DNA of 64,000 nt from Treponema sp. (GCA_016296575.1 JAEDJA010000007.1:38517-102516); one strand, 5' to 3'; positions 25,985-35,774 are shown, counted from the stretch's first letter. The notes: generated from the sequence alone by a model not told the origin. A program made the numbers and translations.

Positions 25985-26833
25985 TTATACAGTTTCGTCA
26001 ATCCAGCAGTTTTCTTCTATTCCTGCCAGGGTTATAACCTGAGCCCGCACTTTAGTAAAAAGTTCACTACAGGATTCTTTACGTCCCTTTTCCATATCTG
26101 GTAGAACAGGTTCTCCAATGCGGAGAGTCACACATGGATTCTTTTTCCACAGTTTCCAAAGTCCTGTTACAGGGCGGTAGGAAAATGCCATTGGAACTAC
26201 AGGCAGATTATATTTATATGCCATTGTGAAAGTTCCTTTATGCCATGGGCGGATAGGCTGATAATAATCCCAGCGGCTGGCTTCAGGAAAAACATGAATC
26301 ACCTTATGTTTAGCATTGATTTTGTCAAAGGCTTCGTTGAAATACCGGATTGCCTTAATGCTTTCAGGAATTGGAATACCACCGGCACCTCGAATAAAAA
26401 TACCGGCGCCACTTTCAATCTGTGTGGTCTTGGTAGGAAAGTAAAGTGGTCTGTGATTAAAGGCACATTTAACAGCAAGAAGATCCCAGGCGTAAACGTG
26501 GTTTGAAACGGACATACAGCCGTTCTTCAGCAGCTTGTGGTTCTTTTTAATATTTTCACGGCCTTCAATCTTCAATCCAAAAGCAATATAACTGAGCAAT
26601 CTTATGAGAACAAATAGAACGCTGTGGACAAAACCCTTCCATAACATCATTGGAAGACTTGTGTCGTAAAAAGGGTAGTTTTCATCAAATTTGATGTCAT
26701 GCTTCTTAACCGGGTGCAGAAAAATTTCTGTAGGATTATCCGGATAAACAAAATCTGTTTCGGGGATGTAAGTACTTTCTTTTAATTTAAGTGGCCCCTT
26801 GTAAAATTCGCTATCTGTATTTGGTGTGTACAT
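25985..26833 (-). CDS. 1-acyl-sn-glycerol-3-phosphate acyltransferase (PlsC-like)
   Basis: An acyltransferase of 282 residues. The catalytic HX4D motif is NHVYAWD (about residues 111-117), and FPEASRW replaces the usual FPEGT block. A single hydrophobic segment (FVHSVLFVLIRLLSYIAFGL, about 68-87) anchors it to the inner membrane. PlsC transfers an acyl chain to lysophosphatidate in phospholipid synthesis. With a polyene-like locus nearby, it could instead attach another acyl product, but it is encoded apart from that operon and its own promoter is present. The N-terminal 50 residues are longer than in the family core. Confidence 0.8.
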   Translation of the reverse strand: MYTPNTDSEFYKGPLKLKESTYIPETDFVYPDNPTEIFLHPVKKHDIKFDENYPFYDTSLPMMLWKGFVHSVLFVLIRLLSYIAFGLKIEGRENIKKNHKLLKNGCMSVSNHVYAWDLLAVKCAFNHRPLYFPTKTTQIESGAGIFIRGAGGIPIPESIKAIRYFNEAFDKINAKHKVIHVFPEASRWDYYQPIRPWHKGTFTMAYKYNLPVVPMAFSYRPVTGLWKLWKKNPCVTLRIGEPVLPDMEKGRKESCSELFTKVRAQVITLAGIEENCWIDETV

Positions 26834-26839
26834 TCTTTA

Positions 26840-26868
26840 ATTATAAGGCCCTAAAGAAAAATCTGCCA
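26840..26868 (-). promoter_or_regulatory. Probable plsC-like promoter
   Basis: A perfect TATAAT (26840-26845 on the minus strand) ends six bases before the ATG at 26833. The -35 hexamer at 17 bases is weak (TGGCAG, 26863-26868). No ribosome site. Confidence 0.4.
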
Positions 26869-26891
26869 CAAAAAACACAAAAATCCAATCA

Positions 26892-26920
26892 TTGAAACCC
26901 CACAAAAAATCCCGTATAAT
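26892..26920 (+). promoter_or_regulatory. Promoter of der with the -10 box nine bases from the start codon
   Basis: TTGAAA (26892-26897), 17 bases, TATAAT (26915-26920), then nine bases (AGAAAAATC) and ATG. No Shine-Dalgarno sequence. The leader would be two to three bases. Confidence 0.7.
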
Positions 26921-26929
26921 AGAAAAATC

Positions 26930-28447
26930 ATGGCAAAGAAGAAAGCAAAACCTGATTTTTCAAAACCAAAGCCTGTTGAAGGCATGGAAGAAGTTTCAAA
27001 ACAGAACTCAAAAATCAATGAAAATATAAAAGCTGCAGTAGAAAATTACGAAATAGCAGATCCAGAAGACATGGAATATGAAGGTCTGCCTACTGTTGTT
27101 ATTGCAGGCCGCCCGAATGTTGGAAAGTCTACACTTTTTAACCGATTTTTAAAAAGACGCATTGCAATTGTAAATGATACTCCTGGTGTTACACGTGATC
27201 CTGTTGAAGCTACTGCTTTCTTTAACGAAAAACCTGTTCACCTGGTAGATACAGGCGGATATAAACTCCAGCGTGATATTGGAACTATGGAAGCCGAGCT
27301 GGATGAATACGTTGTTCAAAAATCACTTTTGCAGATTGATAAAGCTGATGCTATTATTCTGTTGCTGGAAGCAGGTGTTATTACAGGTGAAGATGAAGAA
27401 TTTATTTTGAAAATGCGCCCTTATTGGGATAAGTTGATTGCCTGCGTAAATAAGACAGAAGGTGGACGTAATGAAGCAGAAGCCTGGAATTATGCCCGCT
27501 TTGGTTTTAAAAACTTGATTTTCATTTCCGCTGAGCACGGTGACCGCATTGGTGAACTTACAGATTTGGTCTGCTCAAAACTGGATTTTTCTAAGGTGCG
27601 TGTGGTTTCGGAAGAGAAGCCAATCAAGATTGCTATTCTTGGAAAACCTAACACAGGTAAATCAACACTTTCAAACCGCCTTACCCATTCTGAAAATTCA
27701 ATTGTATGTGATTATGCTGGAACTACCCGGGATGTTGTGGAAGGTGAATTTATGTATCGTGACAGACCTTTCCGTGTTCTGGATACAGCTGGAATCCGAC
27801 GAAAAGCAAAGGTTCACGAAGATGTTGAATATTATTCTGTAAACCGCGCCATCAAAACTCTTGATGAATGTGACATTGTATTTTTAATGATTGATGCTCA
27901 GGAAGGTCTTGCCGAACAGGATAAAAAAATCTGTTCACTGGCTTACGAAAAAGGCCGGGGAATCATTTTCCTTCTGAACAAATGGGACACACAGGCTCAG
28001 GACAATAAAACATTTAAGGCAGCAAAGGAAAACATCAACATCATGTTTGCCCAGATGGACTATGCTCCAATTCTGCCGGTTTCTGCTTTGGAAGGAAAAG
28101 GTATCAAAGATCTTCTTGATAAAACGCTTGAAGTTTACGAACAGCTTACACGAAAAATTGATACAGCTTCTTTGAACATGGCTCTGGATGACTGGTTAAA
28201 AAGATATCCGCCACCAGCCAGTCGCACAGCACACTTTAAGATCCGCTACATGGTTCAAACCAAAACAAACCCTGTTAATTTCTTGATTTTTGCCACTCGA
28301 CCTGAAGTTGTGAGTGACACTTACATTACTTATTTGAAAAATCGTATCCGCGAAGATCTTGGTTTCGACCTTATTCCAGTTCAAGTAGAAATGAAGGCCA
28401 GCCGTACAAAATGGCAGGAGTATAGATGTACACAATCAGTGAAGTAG
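26930..28447 (+). CDS. der: Ribosome-assembly GTPase Der (EngA)
   Basis: Der is an essential GTPase with two G domains in tandem and a KH-like C-terminal domain, required for 50S ribosome assembly. Both Walker A motifs are present (GRPNVGKST at about 58-66, GKPNTGKST near 241), as are both DxxG elements (DTGG and DTAG). The second base-recognition motif is the normal NKWD; the first is NKTE, with Glu in place of Asp. The 505-residue length includes an N-terminal lysine-rich tail of about 40 residues not seen in the core family. Its last 22 bases overlap the next gene. Confidence 0.95.
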   Translation: MAKKKAKPDFSKPKPVEGMEEVSKQNSKINENIKAAVENYEIADPEDMEYEGLPTVVIAGRPNVGKSTLFNRFLKRRIAIVNDTPGVTRDPVEATAFFNEKPVHLVDTGGYKLQRDIGTMEAELDEYVVQKSLLQIDKADAIILLLEAGVITGEDEEFILKMRPYWDKLIACVNKTEGGRNEAEAWNYARFGFKNLIFISAEHGDRIGELTDLVCSKLDFSKVRVVSEEKPIKIAILGKPNTGKSTLSNRLTHSENSIVCDYAGTTRDVVEGEFMYRDRPFRVLDTAGIRRKAKVHEDVEYYSVNRAIKTLDECDIVFLMIDAQEGLAEQDKKICSLAYEKGRGIIFLLNKWDTQAQDNKTFKAAKENINIMFAQMDYAPILPVSALEGKGIKDLLDKTLEVYEQLTRKIDTASLNMALDDWLKRYPPPASRTAHFKIRYMVQTKTNPVNFLIFATRPEVVSDTYITYLKNRIREDLGFDLIPVQVEMKASRTKWQEYRCTQSVK

Positions 28448-28740
28448 AAGATCTTACAGGCGTAAAAGCCCATATCCTCCGCTATTGGGAAGAAGTAATT
28501 CCAGGCTTTAATCCGCAGAAGGATATTGGAGGCCGCCGTACTTACACTGAACGGGAAGTGGAATTGATTCTCCGCTTAAAATATCTTATTAACGAAAAAA
28601 GATTTACAACGGAAGGTGCCAGAAAACAGCTTATTAGTGATGCAGAAGCAACTCTTAACAACGAAGCTCTTCTCCGGGAAATCCATGAAACCCGCACCGA
28701 GCTTTCCGATTTATATCTATACGTAAAAAACGCAAAATAA
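28426..28740 (+). CDS. MerR-family transcriptional regulator (short)
   Basis: A 104-residue protein with the MerR winged helix (residues about 1-70: YTISEVEDLTGVKAHILRYW, GGRRTYTEREVELIL) followed by a short coiled helix. It lacks the effector-binding domain, like HspR or CarA-type short members. Its ATG lies 22 bases inside der, and its stop is two bases before the Rsm22-like gene, so the three genes are probably one transcript and translated together. The regulated genes are unknown. Confidence 0.85.
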   Translation: MYTISEVEDLTGVKAHILRYWEEVIPGFNPQKDIGGRRTYTEREVELILRLKYLINEKRFTTEGARKQLISDAEATLNNEALLREIHETRTELSDLYLYVKNAK

Positions 28741-28742
28741 AA

Positions 28743-30116
28743 ATGGGCGATAAATTTTATTCACGATTTACAGAAAAAAAAGGTTCTCAAAAAAAGGAAG
28801 AAGCCCGTCAGGAAAAAAACAGGATCCTTTCTTATGAACAGGAAAAAAGGGATACGTCAAAAAACAGAAAGGAATTTACCAGAAAAAAGTCCACTGACCA
28901 CGCCAGAGAGGTTAAAGGGGTTCGCCAGGGTGAAAATCAATCTTCTTTTCCAGGGCTTTTTTCATCTTCTCTTCCAGATGATGCTAAAAATGTGCTGAAT
29001 AATTTTGATGCCGTTTTGCAGAGCGTAAGACCACTTAATTCAAAACAGCGCTTAAAACTACCTTACAATATACGGGACCTTTCCCACCAGCTTACAGACC
29101 AGCGTGGAGAGCGCAAAATGACTTATATGAATGACAAGGTGCTGCTCTCGGCCTACGCAAATTATTTTGTATGGTGGAATCTTGTGCGTCAGACAAAACT
29201 GCTTACTGGTCTTCCTGCTTCTTCATTTCCACAAAATAATTCTGTATGTTTGGATTTGGGAAGCGGTCCTTTAACTTTTGTAACAGCCCTTTGGATTGCC
29301 CGTCCTGAACTTAGGAATTTGAATCTTACCTGGTATTGTCTGGATCTTTCACAGAATACTCTTGCTTTGGGTGAAGAAATCTATCTTTCGGTAGCTAGTC
29401 GCCTTCCACCAAGGGACGAAAAAGCTGCTCCATATTGGAAAATTATTAGGGTAAAGGGAAGCTTGTCTACACATATTAAAGAAAAAGCTGATTTTATAAG
29501 TTCTGCTAATATGATTAATGAGTTGGAGCAGACCGGTGAATATCCCCCTGAATATTGGGCAAAAAAATATTATGGGGAGATTACGTCTTTTGCAAAAAAA
29601 GATGCAGCTTATCTCTTGACTGAGCCTGGTGTTCCAAAAGCAGCCCGTATGCTCAGTCTTTTCCGTGAACGTTTTATTTCGGAAGGATTTATAATAAATG
29701 GACCTTGCACTCATTGCGGGGCCTGTGCCATGAACGGATTTAAGGCATATACCGGAAGCAGCGGAAAATGGTGTAATTTTGCTTTCTCTACGGAAGATGC
29801 ACCTGAAAAGCTTGCAAAACTTAGTGAAAGCGCAAAACTTCCAAAAGAACGTGCTGTTCTCAGTTTTCTCAGCGTAAGTAAAGCAGGGGAAACTGGAACT
29901 ACAGCAGAAAAATCGGAATCCGGTTTATCCATCCGCATTATTTCAGATCCTATGAAGCTTCCGGAACGAATTACCGGTTATTACGGCTGTTCCATTGAAG
30001 GTCTTGTACTTGTAAAAACACGTCAGCAGTTAAAAAGCGGTGATATCATCAGTATAAATAAGAAGTCAGGTGGGCAGCGGGATGAAAAAACAGGTGCCGT
30101 TGTGGTCAACTTCTAG
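28743..30116 (+). CDS. Rsm22/METTL17-like methyltransferase with a putative Fe-S site
   Basis: A 457-residue protein. The first 75 residues are charged and lysine-rich and may contact RNA. Residues 170-178 (LDLGSGPLT) are a SAM-binding motif. A cysteine set C322, C325, C328 and C344 (CTHCGACAM and KWCNF) has the spacing and the WCxF element of Rsm22/METTL17, in which four cysteines hold an Fe-S cluster. Those proteins act in assembly of the small ribosomal subunit. The position directly behind der (two genes away) supports a ribosome role. Whether it still methylates RNA is unclear. Confidence 0.75.
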   Translation: MGDKFYSRFTEKKGSQKKEEARQEKNRILSYEQEKRDTSKNRKEFTRKKSTDHAREVKGVRQGENQSSFPGLFSSSLPDDAKNVLNNFDAVLQSVRPLNSKQRLKLPYNIRDLSHQLTDQRGERKMTYMNDKVLLSAYANYFVWWNLVRQTKLLTGLPASSFPQNNSVCLDLGSGPLTFVTALWIARPELRNLNLTWYCLDLSQNTLALGEEIYLSVASRLPPRDEKAAPYWKIIRVKGSLSTHIKEKADFISSANMINELEQTGEYPPEYWAKKYYGEITSFAKKDAAYLLTEPGVPKAARMLSLFRERFISEGFIINGPCTHCGACAMNGFKAYTGSSGKWCNFAFSTEDAPEKLAKLSESAKLPKERAVLSFLSVSKAGETGTTAEKSESGLSIRIISDPMKLPERITGYYGCSIEGLVLVKTRQQLKSGDIISINKKSGGQRDEKTGAVVVNF

Positions 30117-30137
30117 AATTTGTGGTAAGATTTTTTT

Positions 30138-30863
30138 ATGAGTTTAATTGAATTAAGAAATGTAAGTAAGATTTATCAGATGGGAAAAGTTCAGGTTAAG
30201 GCCGTAGATGGTGCTAGTTTTTCCATTGAAGAAGGGGAATTTGCTTCTCTTTCAGGACCATCAGGATCAGGTAAATCTACACTTTTGAATATTATAGGAC
30301 TCATTGATACACCGGATGGTGGAAGCCTTATTATTAACGGAAAAGACATTTACAAAGATATTAAACTTGAAAATGGAAAGGCGCTTTCTGCCAAAACCGA
30401 TAATGCTCTAACAAAACTTCGCCGCGAAAACCTAGGCTTTATTTTCCAGACATTCAATCTTGTTCCTGTTCTGGATGTGCGTGAGAATGTTTCTCTTCCT
30501 CTTACTCTTGGTTCTTCCGTTGCAAAAAACACCATGAACAAAAAAGAGCTTGATGAATGGATTGATTTTTTGGTAGATAAAGTGGGACTTTCAGACTGGG
30601 CAAATCACAAGCCAATGGAACTTTCCGGTGGACAGCGACAACGCGTTGCAGTTGCCCGTGCTTTGGTAACAAAAGCTCCAATTATTCTTGCCGATGAACC
30701 TACAGCCAATCTTGACAGTGTAAATGGTGATGCAATTCTTGAAATGATGCAGAATCTAAATCGTGAATTAAAAACTACTTTCCTGTTCTCAACTCACGAT
30801 AAAAAAATTGTTGAAATGAGCAATCACGTAATTCATCTTCGTGACGGCAAAATTGTTGATTAA
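30138..30863 (+). CDS. ABC transporter ATPase, LolD/MacB type
   Basis: A 241-residue ATPase with Walker [10 protein letters not shown], signature [15 protein letters not shown], Walker [14 protein letters not shown] and the H-loop STHDKK. It has the compact features of LolD/FtsE/MacB ATPases that drive extraction of lipoproteins or export of peptides, in partnership with FtsX-type permeases. The permeases next door (33046-35774) are on the opposite strand, and this gene ends three bases from the stop of the barrel protein, an odd arrangement for the pair. It could alternatively work with permeases elsewhere. No ribosome site is visible. Confidence 0.85.
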   Translation: MSLIELRNVSKIYQMGKVQVKAVDGASFSIEEGEFASLSGPSGSGKSTLLNIIGLIDTPDGGSLIINGKDIYKDIKLENGKALSAKTDNALTKLRRENLGFIFQTFNLVPVLDVRENVSLPLTLGSSVAKNTMNKKELDEWIDFLVDKVGLSDWANHKPMELSGGQRQRVAVARALVTKAPIILADEPTANLDSVNGDAILEMMQNLNRELKTTFLFSTHDKKIVEMSNHVIHLRDGKIVD

Positions 30864-30866
30864 GTT

Positions 30867-32231
30867 CTAGAAATCCATACCAATGTTGATAAGGGACGTA
30901 AATGACATGTTCCATTTTGTTTCGTAGGAAGCGGATAGAACGTTATGCCATTTTGCGTGTGGGAACAGCCCTGTTTTTACCAGGTCCAAATCGATATTTC
31001 CGCTTTTTTTGAAAACATTGTAAGTTCCGTTTACACCCGCAGACAGTGTTTTTGATTTGTCAAAACCTTTGAATCCTAACTGCAGTGTCATTACCAAATT
31101 GTTAGTACCTTTTACCAGATTGTATTTATCCTGGATTTCGTAGTTAACACCAACAGTCATTTTTTCCTGTTCCTTGTAATAGAAGAAACCGCCGGTAATT
31201 GTCTGGTCTTTAATTTCCTTAAAGTATGGAGCGCAATCGGCAATGTACTGTCCGTAAAAATCAATTGAAAATATGGAAGATTTGAATTCAATACCAGTAA
31301 ATATATCTCGGTTGGCTTCTTCAAGATTACCGTCTCGGCTTTCGTCGATTGTATCTTCCATAAGGCGTCCAAACATGTTTATTGAAATTGGACCGGCCAT
31401 TACTTCAATACTTCCTGCTACAGACATGCGTGCCAATGCCAGTTTTTGTGAGAACAGCTCGCTATTTTCGGAGGCATTGTATAGTCCGATAACACTGATT
31501 GTAGCTCGTGGAAAAGGAATACGTAAAAGTCCCGCGTAAGCAGCGGCAGGAAGAGCTTTTGAGTCGTAAATATCGGTTCCAGTTTCTGTAGCGTCCTGTT
31601 TTTTGGTATTAGCATAAGGAGCCATGGCAAGAATATTTGTTCCACCAAGGATACGAGGGTATCCCCATGAAAAAGCTTTTCTACCGGCAGTAAGATAGAT
31701 TCGATCAAACATAAGGTAGTCAAAGTAGAATTCAGTTGGTTCAAATTTAAAGGAAGGAGTTGCACCGGAAAGATCTGTGGTTGTTGGTGTTGATGCAGTA
31801 GTCTGTGCACTTGCAGTTCGGGACCAGTCTGAAAATCCCATGTTGAATGTGGCACGGAAACCAAGAGTTTCATCAATTCGTGCAAACATTGAAGTTGAAT
31901 TGTTGAAATCAAAAAGAAGCGAAGTACTGCTTTCGTTTTTTTCATAATCGTAAGCGACACGGGCACCAATGTTTGAAGAAAAGCTTCCACTTATAGAAAA
32001 TGGTGTATATCCAACTTGTTCTATAGTTTTTGCACTGTCTTCAACCTGGGTATCTTCCGCGTCATCGAAAAGAGAACCAATGTCATCATCGATTAAAGTT
32101 TCTTCAAAATTTTCATCCTGGAAAGAAGCGTCAAAGTCCCCAATTTCCTCGGGAACTTCAGCGAAAAGCGAAATTGACAAGCTTGTCAAAACAACGGCAA
32201 AAATCTTTTTAAAATAAGTTTTACGGATCAT
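30867..32231 (-). CDS. Outer-membrane beta-barrel protein with an acidic N-terminal segment
   Basis: A secreted 454-residue protein with a signal peptide (MIRKTYFKKIFAVVLTSLSI, cleaved about residue 24). Residues 25-66 are very acidic, containing IDDDIGSLFDDAEDTQVED, and about 75-454 alternate hydrophobic and polar residues in barrel strands ending with the aromatic SLINIGMDF. That end is the usual outer-membrane barrel signature. The gene overlaps the LolA-like gene by four bases (ATGA). Being at the end of an export locus, it is probably the outer-membrane component or a client. The acidic segment shares short DLF-like motifs with one permease. Confidence 0.8.
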   Translation of the reverse strand: MIRKTYFKKIFAVVLTSLSISLFAEVPEEIGDFDASFQDENFEETLIDDDIGSLFDDAEDTQVEDSAKTIEQVGYTPFSISGSFSSNIGARVAYDYEKNESSTSLLFDFNNSTSMFARIDETLGFRATFNMGFSDWSRTASAQTTASTPTTTDLSGATPSFKFEPTEFYFDYLMFDRIYLTAGRKAFSWGYPRILGGTNILAMAPYANTKKQDATETGTDIYDSKALPAAAYAGLLRIPFPRATISVIGLYNASENSELFSQKLALARMSVAGSIEVMAGPISINMFGRLMEDTIDESRDGNLEEANRDIFTGIEFKSSIFSIDFYGQYIADCAPYFKEIKDQTITGGFFYYKEQEKMTVGVNYEIQDKYNLVKGTNNLVMTLQLGFKGFDKSKTLSAGVNGTYNVFKKSGNIDLDLVKTGLFPHAKWHNVLSASYETKWNMSFTSLINIGMDF

Positions 32232-33019
32232 TTCTGGCTCATGGTTTCAAGATATGGTTTTGTAAATACCATGTCACTCTGTTTTTTGAAGGAAACATTG
32301 TTTATGGTAATCTGTGTTTTTTCGTACTGAACTTTTCCGCTGATTTTTTTTCCGCGGAGATTGTCGGTAATAAGCATTTTAACTGGAACACTGTAGGTTC
32401 TACCATTGTCTTTTACACTTTGATAAGAAGGAATTGCAGTTGTGCGAAGCTTCTGGCCGCTAAGACTGTAATCTTCTTTCATGCGGATAAGACCGTCGGC
32501 ATTGCTTACCCAAACTTTGAGAATAGGGTAGTCTACAGTAACACCGTCTTTTGATTTTAGATCGAAAACTGTGCACTCAAAATTTCCAAGCTTTGTCTGT
32601 GCAGTTTTTGTGATTGTATAATCTGAATAATAACGCTGTGGAGCAAAGTCAGAATTGTTGGCATTTGTATTCTGGAATTTATCTTTAGCAGATGTAAAAG
32701 TGAATCGACGGTCAGCAGGATCAAAGAACCAGATGTTTCCATCAATCTGAAGATAACCTTTTCCTTTTTCTTTGGCAGGACCAGTTACCAGAATTGTCCA
32801 TGAACCGATTTTGTCGCGGCGATAAATAATGGCTTCTGTAAGATTCTGACCTTCACCTGGTTTTTCCTGAACTACAGTGTAATTGCCAGTAAAGTCTGTA
32901 TCAAAAAAACCAGTATTATCTTCTGCCTGTTTTAAAAGTTTTTCAGCATCAGTTGACTGAGCAAAAAGTGCGCTTGTGAAAAGTGAAATAAGAGTAAAAA
33001 TAATAAGTGTCTTTTTCAT
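32228..33019 (-). CDS. Periplasmic outer-membrane lipoprotein-sorting protein (LolA-like)
   Basis: 263 residues with a signal peptide (MKKTLIIFTLISLFTSALFA). The rest reads GNIWFFDPADRRFTFTSA and IPVLKVWV-like strands (YPILKVWVSNADG), matching periplasmic carriers in the LolA/COG2834 superfamily. The ATG at 33019 has GGAG six bases upstream. The upstream extension of the frame is an unlikely start. It overlaps the barrel gene by four bases and follows the permease by 26, so it shares the transcript. It should shuttle lipids or lipoproteins from the permeases to the outer membrane. Confidence 0.82.
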   Translation of the reverse strand: MKKTLIIFTLISLFTSALFAQSTDAEKLLKQAEDNTGFFDTDFTGNYTVVQEKPGEGQNLTEAIIYRRDKIGSWTILVTGPAKEKGKGYLQIDGNIWFFDPADRRFTFTSAKDKFQNTNANNSDFAPQRYYSDYTITKTAQTKLGNFECTVFDLKSKDGVTVDYPILKVWVSNADGLIRMKEDYSLSGQKLRTTAIPSYQSVKDNGRTYSVPVKMLITDNLRGKKISGKVQYEKTQITINNVSFKKQSDMVFTKPYLETMSQK

Positions 33020-33045
33020 TTTTTTCTCCTTAAAAAGGATTTCAA

Positions 33046-34329
33046 TTATTCTGTAACAGCAAGTGCTTCCACCGGAGTAATCTTTACTGCTTTTACTACT
33101 GCAAACATCACAGCTAGCATGGTGGTTACAAATAAAGGCACGCAAACTGACAGAATCCCAGAAAATGAATATTTTGGCTCAATATGTCCGTTGTTCAAGA
33201 ATACATCAAAAGCTGGAATAATTGAAAAATCAACTGTTCCTGTAATAATACACAAAATCAGTGAAAAAATAAATCCGAAGATACAGCCGAAAAGCACCAG
33301 CACGGAGGTTTCGGTTAAAAGAAGTGTAAAAATTCGGGAACGTTTCATACCCACAGCTTTGAAAATACCGATTTCATCAATTCGTTTCATAACAAGAACA
33401 CGATAGGTGCTGGCAATTCCGGCTACAACAATAATTGTCAGGATATAAATTATAAGCTTTGAAATAATGCTCATGGCATCAATAATGATTTTAAGTTCAG
33501 CCAGGTTTGCTTCCAGTGAAATAAGGGCGCAAAGAGGAGATTCTATGCTGTCACGCATGGCACTGTAAAAAACATTTTTATCGTATGAAATAGGATGCAT
33601 AGTGTAAAACTTTTCCAGCTGGTTTTGATAATCAAGAATCTTTTTTTCAGTCAGGTTTTCTTTGGGAAAGAAAATACCAATGCGGTTACACCAGTCATCA
33701 TCAGCATAAGTGGCTTTACGAAGGAATTCTATATCCATGTAAGAAGTGTACATACCAAAAACGCTTGAATCGATGAAAATACCTTTTACAATCAGTTCAA
33801 CAGTATTTTTCTGATCATCATAGGTGTCGCACATAAGTGTAACGGCGTCGCCAACATGAACATTTAGTTGTTTTGCAATAGGTTCAGAAAGGAGAACACC
33901 GTTTGTCCCATAAATATCTGATGCATTTCCGTCTGCATAGTTAAAATTTTCAAAAAGAGACTGTTCTCTCTGAAAATCAACACCCTTGATTACACGCTGA
34001 CGTACACTTGTTCCTTCAAAATAGAAAGCAGATTCATCGGCGTCAAAGTCAATTCGACCGCTGATAATGCAGTCTTTTGGAAAAATATCCTGCAGCTGTT
34101 TCAGATATTGGGAAGAATTGTAAATTTGTAGTTTTTTCTGCCCCACAAGGAACTGAAGATCACCACCATAGTAAATACGGGCTTTGTTGTTCAGTGCATT
34201 CAACATTCCCGAAACAAGGAAAACACAGAAAAGTGAAAGACCGGCACCTACAACGCAAACAAGGAACAGTGAAAGATACTGTTTTTTGCGGTAAAGAACA
34301 GATCTGAATCCCATTTTAAGATTCCACAT
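33046..34329 (-). CDS. FtsX-type ABC transporter permease
   Basis: A 427-residue permease with an N-terminal transmembrane helix (about 16-40), a large periplasmic domain of about 220 residues, and three C-terminal helices (IIYILTIIVVAGIASTYRVLV, LLTETSVLVLFGCIFGFIFS and FVTTMLAVMFAVVKAVK). This is the LolC/E and MacB layout. The loop before the last helices (VMKRIDEIGIFKAVGMKRSR) is the characteristic contact with the ATPase. The start overlaps the stop of the upstream permease by one base (TAATG). Confidence 0.88.
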   Translation of the reverse strand: MWNLKMGFRSVLYRKKQYLSLFLVCVVGAGLSLFCVFLVSGMLNALNNKARIYYGGDLQFLVGQKKLQIYNSSQYLKQLQDIFPKDCIISGRIDFDADESAFYFEGTSVRQRVIKGVDFQREQSLFENFNYADGNASDIYGTNGVLLSEPIAKQLNVHVGDAVTLMCDTYDDQKNTVELIVKGIFIDSSVFGMYTSYMDIEFLRKATYADDDWCNRIGIFFPKENLTEKKILDYQNQLEKFYTMHPISYDKNVFYSAMRDSIESPLCALISLEANLAELKIIIDAMSIISKLIIYILTIIVVAGIASTYRVLVMKRIDEIGIFKAVGMKRSRIFTLLLTETSVLVLFGCIFGFIFSLILCIITGTVDFSIIPAFDVFLNNGHIEPKYSFSGILSVCVPLFVTTMLAVMFAVVKAVKITPVEALAVTE

Positions 34330-35774
34330 TATTCACCCCCCTGCATTGCTTTTACTGGAGTTACTTTTAAAGCAGATCGAACAGGATAAATCCAGCCAAT
34401 AAGTCCGATTACCAAAGCAAGCATCATGGATTTTAATACAACTGAAACAGAAAGAATTGAAGTGATTGTAGTTCCGCCAAAAAGCTGAATTAAAAAGCTG
34501 TTGCTGATAGTAATGTTCATGGCGTTGAAGCCTTTGGAGATTAGACATCCAATCACCGAACCAAGAATTCCGGCTACCAGTGAAAGAATAAAAGTTTCTG
34601 TCATACATTCAAGGCTTACAAAAAGTCGTGTTCCACCCTGGGCCCGAAGTGTTCCAATTTCGCGAGTACGGTTCAGAACGTTTACAACCAGTGTATTATT
34701 TATGATGATAAAGCCTGCAAAAAGAATGATGATGATTCCTACGTTAAAAATAAGGCGTATCCAGTAAAGATACATGGCGGTACTTCCAGCGGCATTACGC
34801 CAGTTTACGGCTTCTACAGGCCAGCCTTTTTTCTTAAAATCTCGGTTCAAGCTTCGGATAACACGGGCCTTGTTTTGTCCTGGAGCAACCTTTCCGCAGA
34901 TAAAGTTCCAGGTTGTTGATTCTGGGTAGGCTTCTTCAATTTCTTCTACAACTTCTTCATCGTTTGAAGCAAAAAGGTCTTCAATTGTGGCAGCAGAATC
35001 GTCCCAGATATCTTCCGCGAAAACATCATCTGTCATAAAAAGATCGTCCCAGTCCAGTTCATCATCAAGAAGGTCGGATTTAGTTTCTTCTATTTCAATA
35101 TTTTCGGAACTGGTGTTCATATCAAGAAGGGAACAAACAGTGTAGGGATCGGCAATAGCGATGGATTCAAAAATCTCGTTTTCAACTGGATATTTGTAAA
35201 TGGCAGATAGTTTTGCAGCACGGATTCTAACATGAGGGCCATCGGCAACGGTAAACTGAACCATATCGCCAGCTTTTACTTCCAGCCAGTCAGCGAGGAA
35301 AACAGGAAGCATGATGCCACGTTCTTTTCCGTAAGCACTGCCATCAACAATTTCAATGGCGTTCATAATTTTAGTGTATTCTTCACCGTTTACACCAAAA
35401 ATATAGGTGAAAGGCTGATGACCATTAGCTTCTACGCGACCAGCTCCTGTAACCTGACTAACATGACTGTCCACCAAAGGATTATTGTTCAGATAATCAA
35501 CAATTTCGGTGTAAGGTTTAAGGGTTTCAATATGGCTAAGCTCACCGGTAATTGGTGTCTGGTCTCCGAAAAGGCACAGAAGCATGTTATCTTTTGGGCG
35601 GATTGTAAAATCTCCGGTAAAACTTGAAGTGTAAGTTTGTTCAATTCCGTGTTCAGTGCTGTCAAAAACTGAATTTATTAAAAGCATGAGGGCAACAGCA
35701 AAAGAAATAAACAGTACGATTACTGCTGAGCTCTTGCGAGAAATTACGTTTTTGAAGGCAAGTGAAAGAATCAT
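34329..35774 (-). CDS. FtsX-type ABC transporter permease with an acidic periplasmic insertion
   Basis: A second permease of the same layout (481 residues; helices near 16-35 and three at the end, with the contact loop NVLNRTREIGTLRAQGGTR). Residues 224-282 form an insertion of 58 residues, 26 of them Asp or Glu, including DWDDLFMTDD and IEDLFASNDEE. This insertion is not seen in the partner permease. The gene adjoins the Wzz-like gene directly and shares the one-base overlap with the next permease, so the pair are made together and likely work as a heterodimer. Confidence 0.87.
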   Translation of the reverse strand: MILSLAFKNVISRKSSAVIVLFISFAVALMLLINSVFDSTEHGIEQTYTSSFTGDFTIRPKDNMLLCLFGDQTPITGELSHIETLKPYTEIVDYLNNNPLVDSHVSQVTGAGRVEANGHQPFTYIFGVNGEEYTKIMNAIEIVDGSAYGKERGIMLPVFLADWLEVKAGDMVQFTVADGPHVRIRAAKLSAIYKYPVENEIFESIAIADPYTVCSLLDMNTSSENIEIEETKSDLLDDELDWDDLFMTDDVFAEDIWDDSAATIEDLFASNDEEVVEEIEEAYPESTTWNFICGKVAPGQNKARVIRSLNRDFKKKGWPVEAVNWRNAAGSTAMYLYWIRLIFNVGIIIILFAGFIIINNTLVVNVLNRTREIGTLRAQGGTRLFVSLECMTETFILSLVAGILGSVIGCLISKGFNAMNITISNSFLIQLFGGTTITSILSVSVVLKSMMLALVIGLIGWIYPVRSALKVTPVKAMQGGE

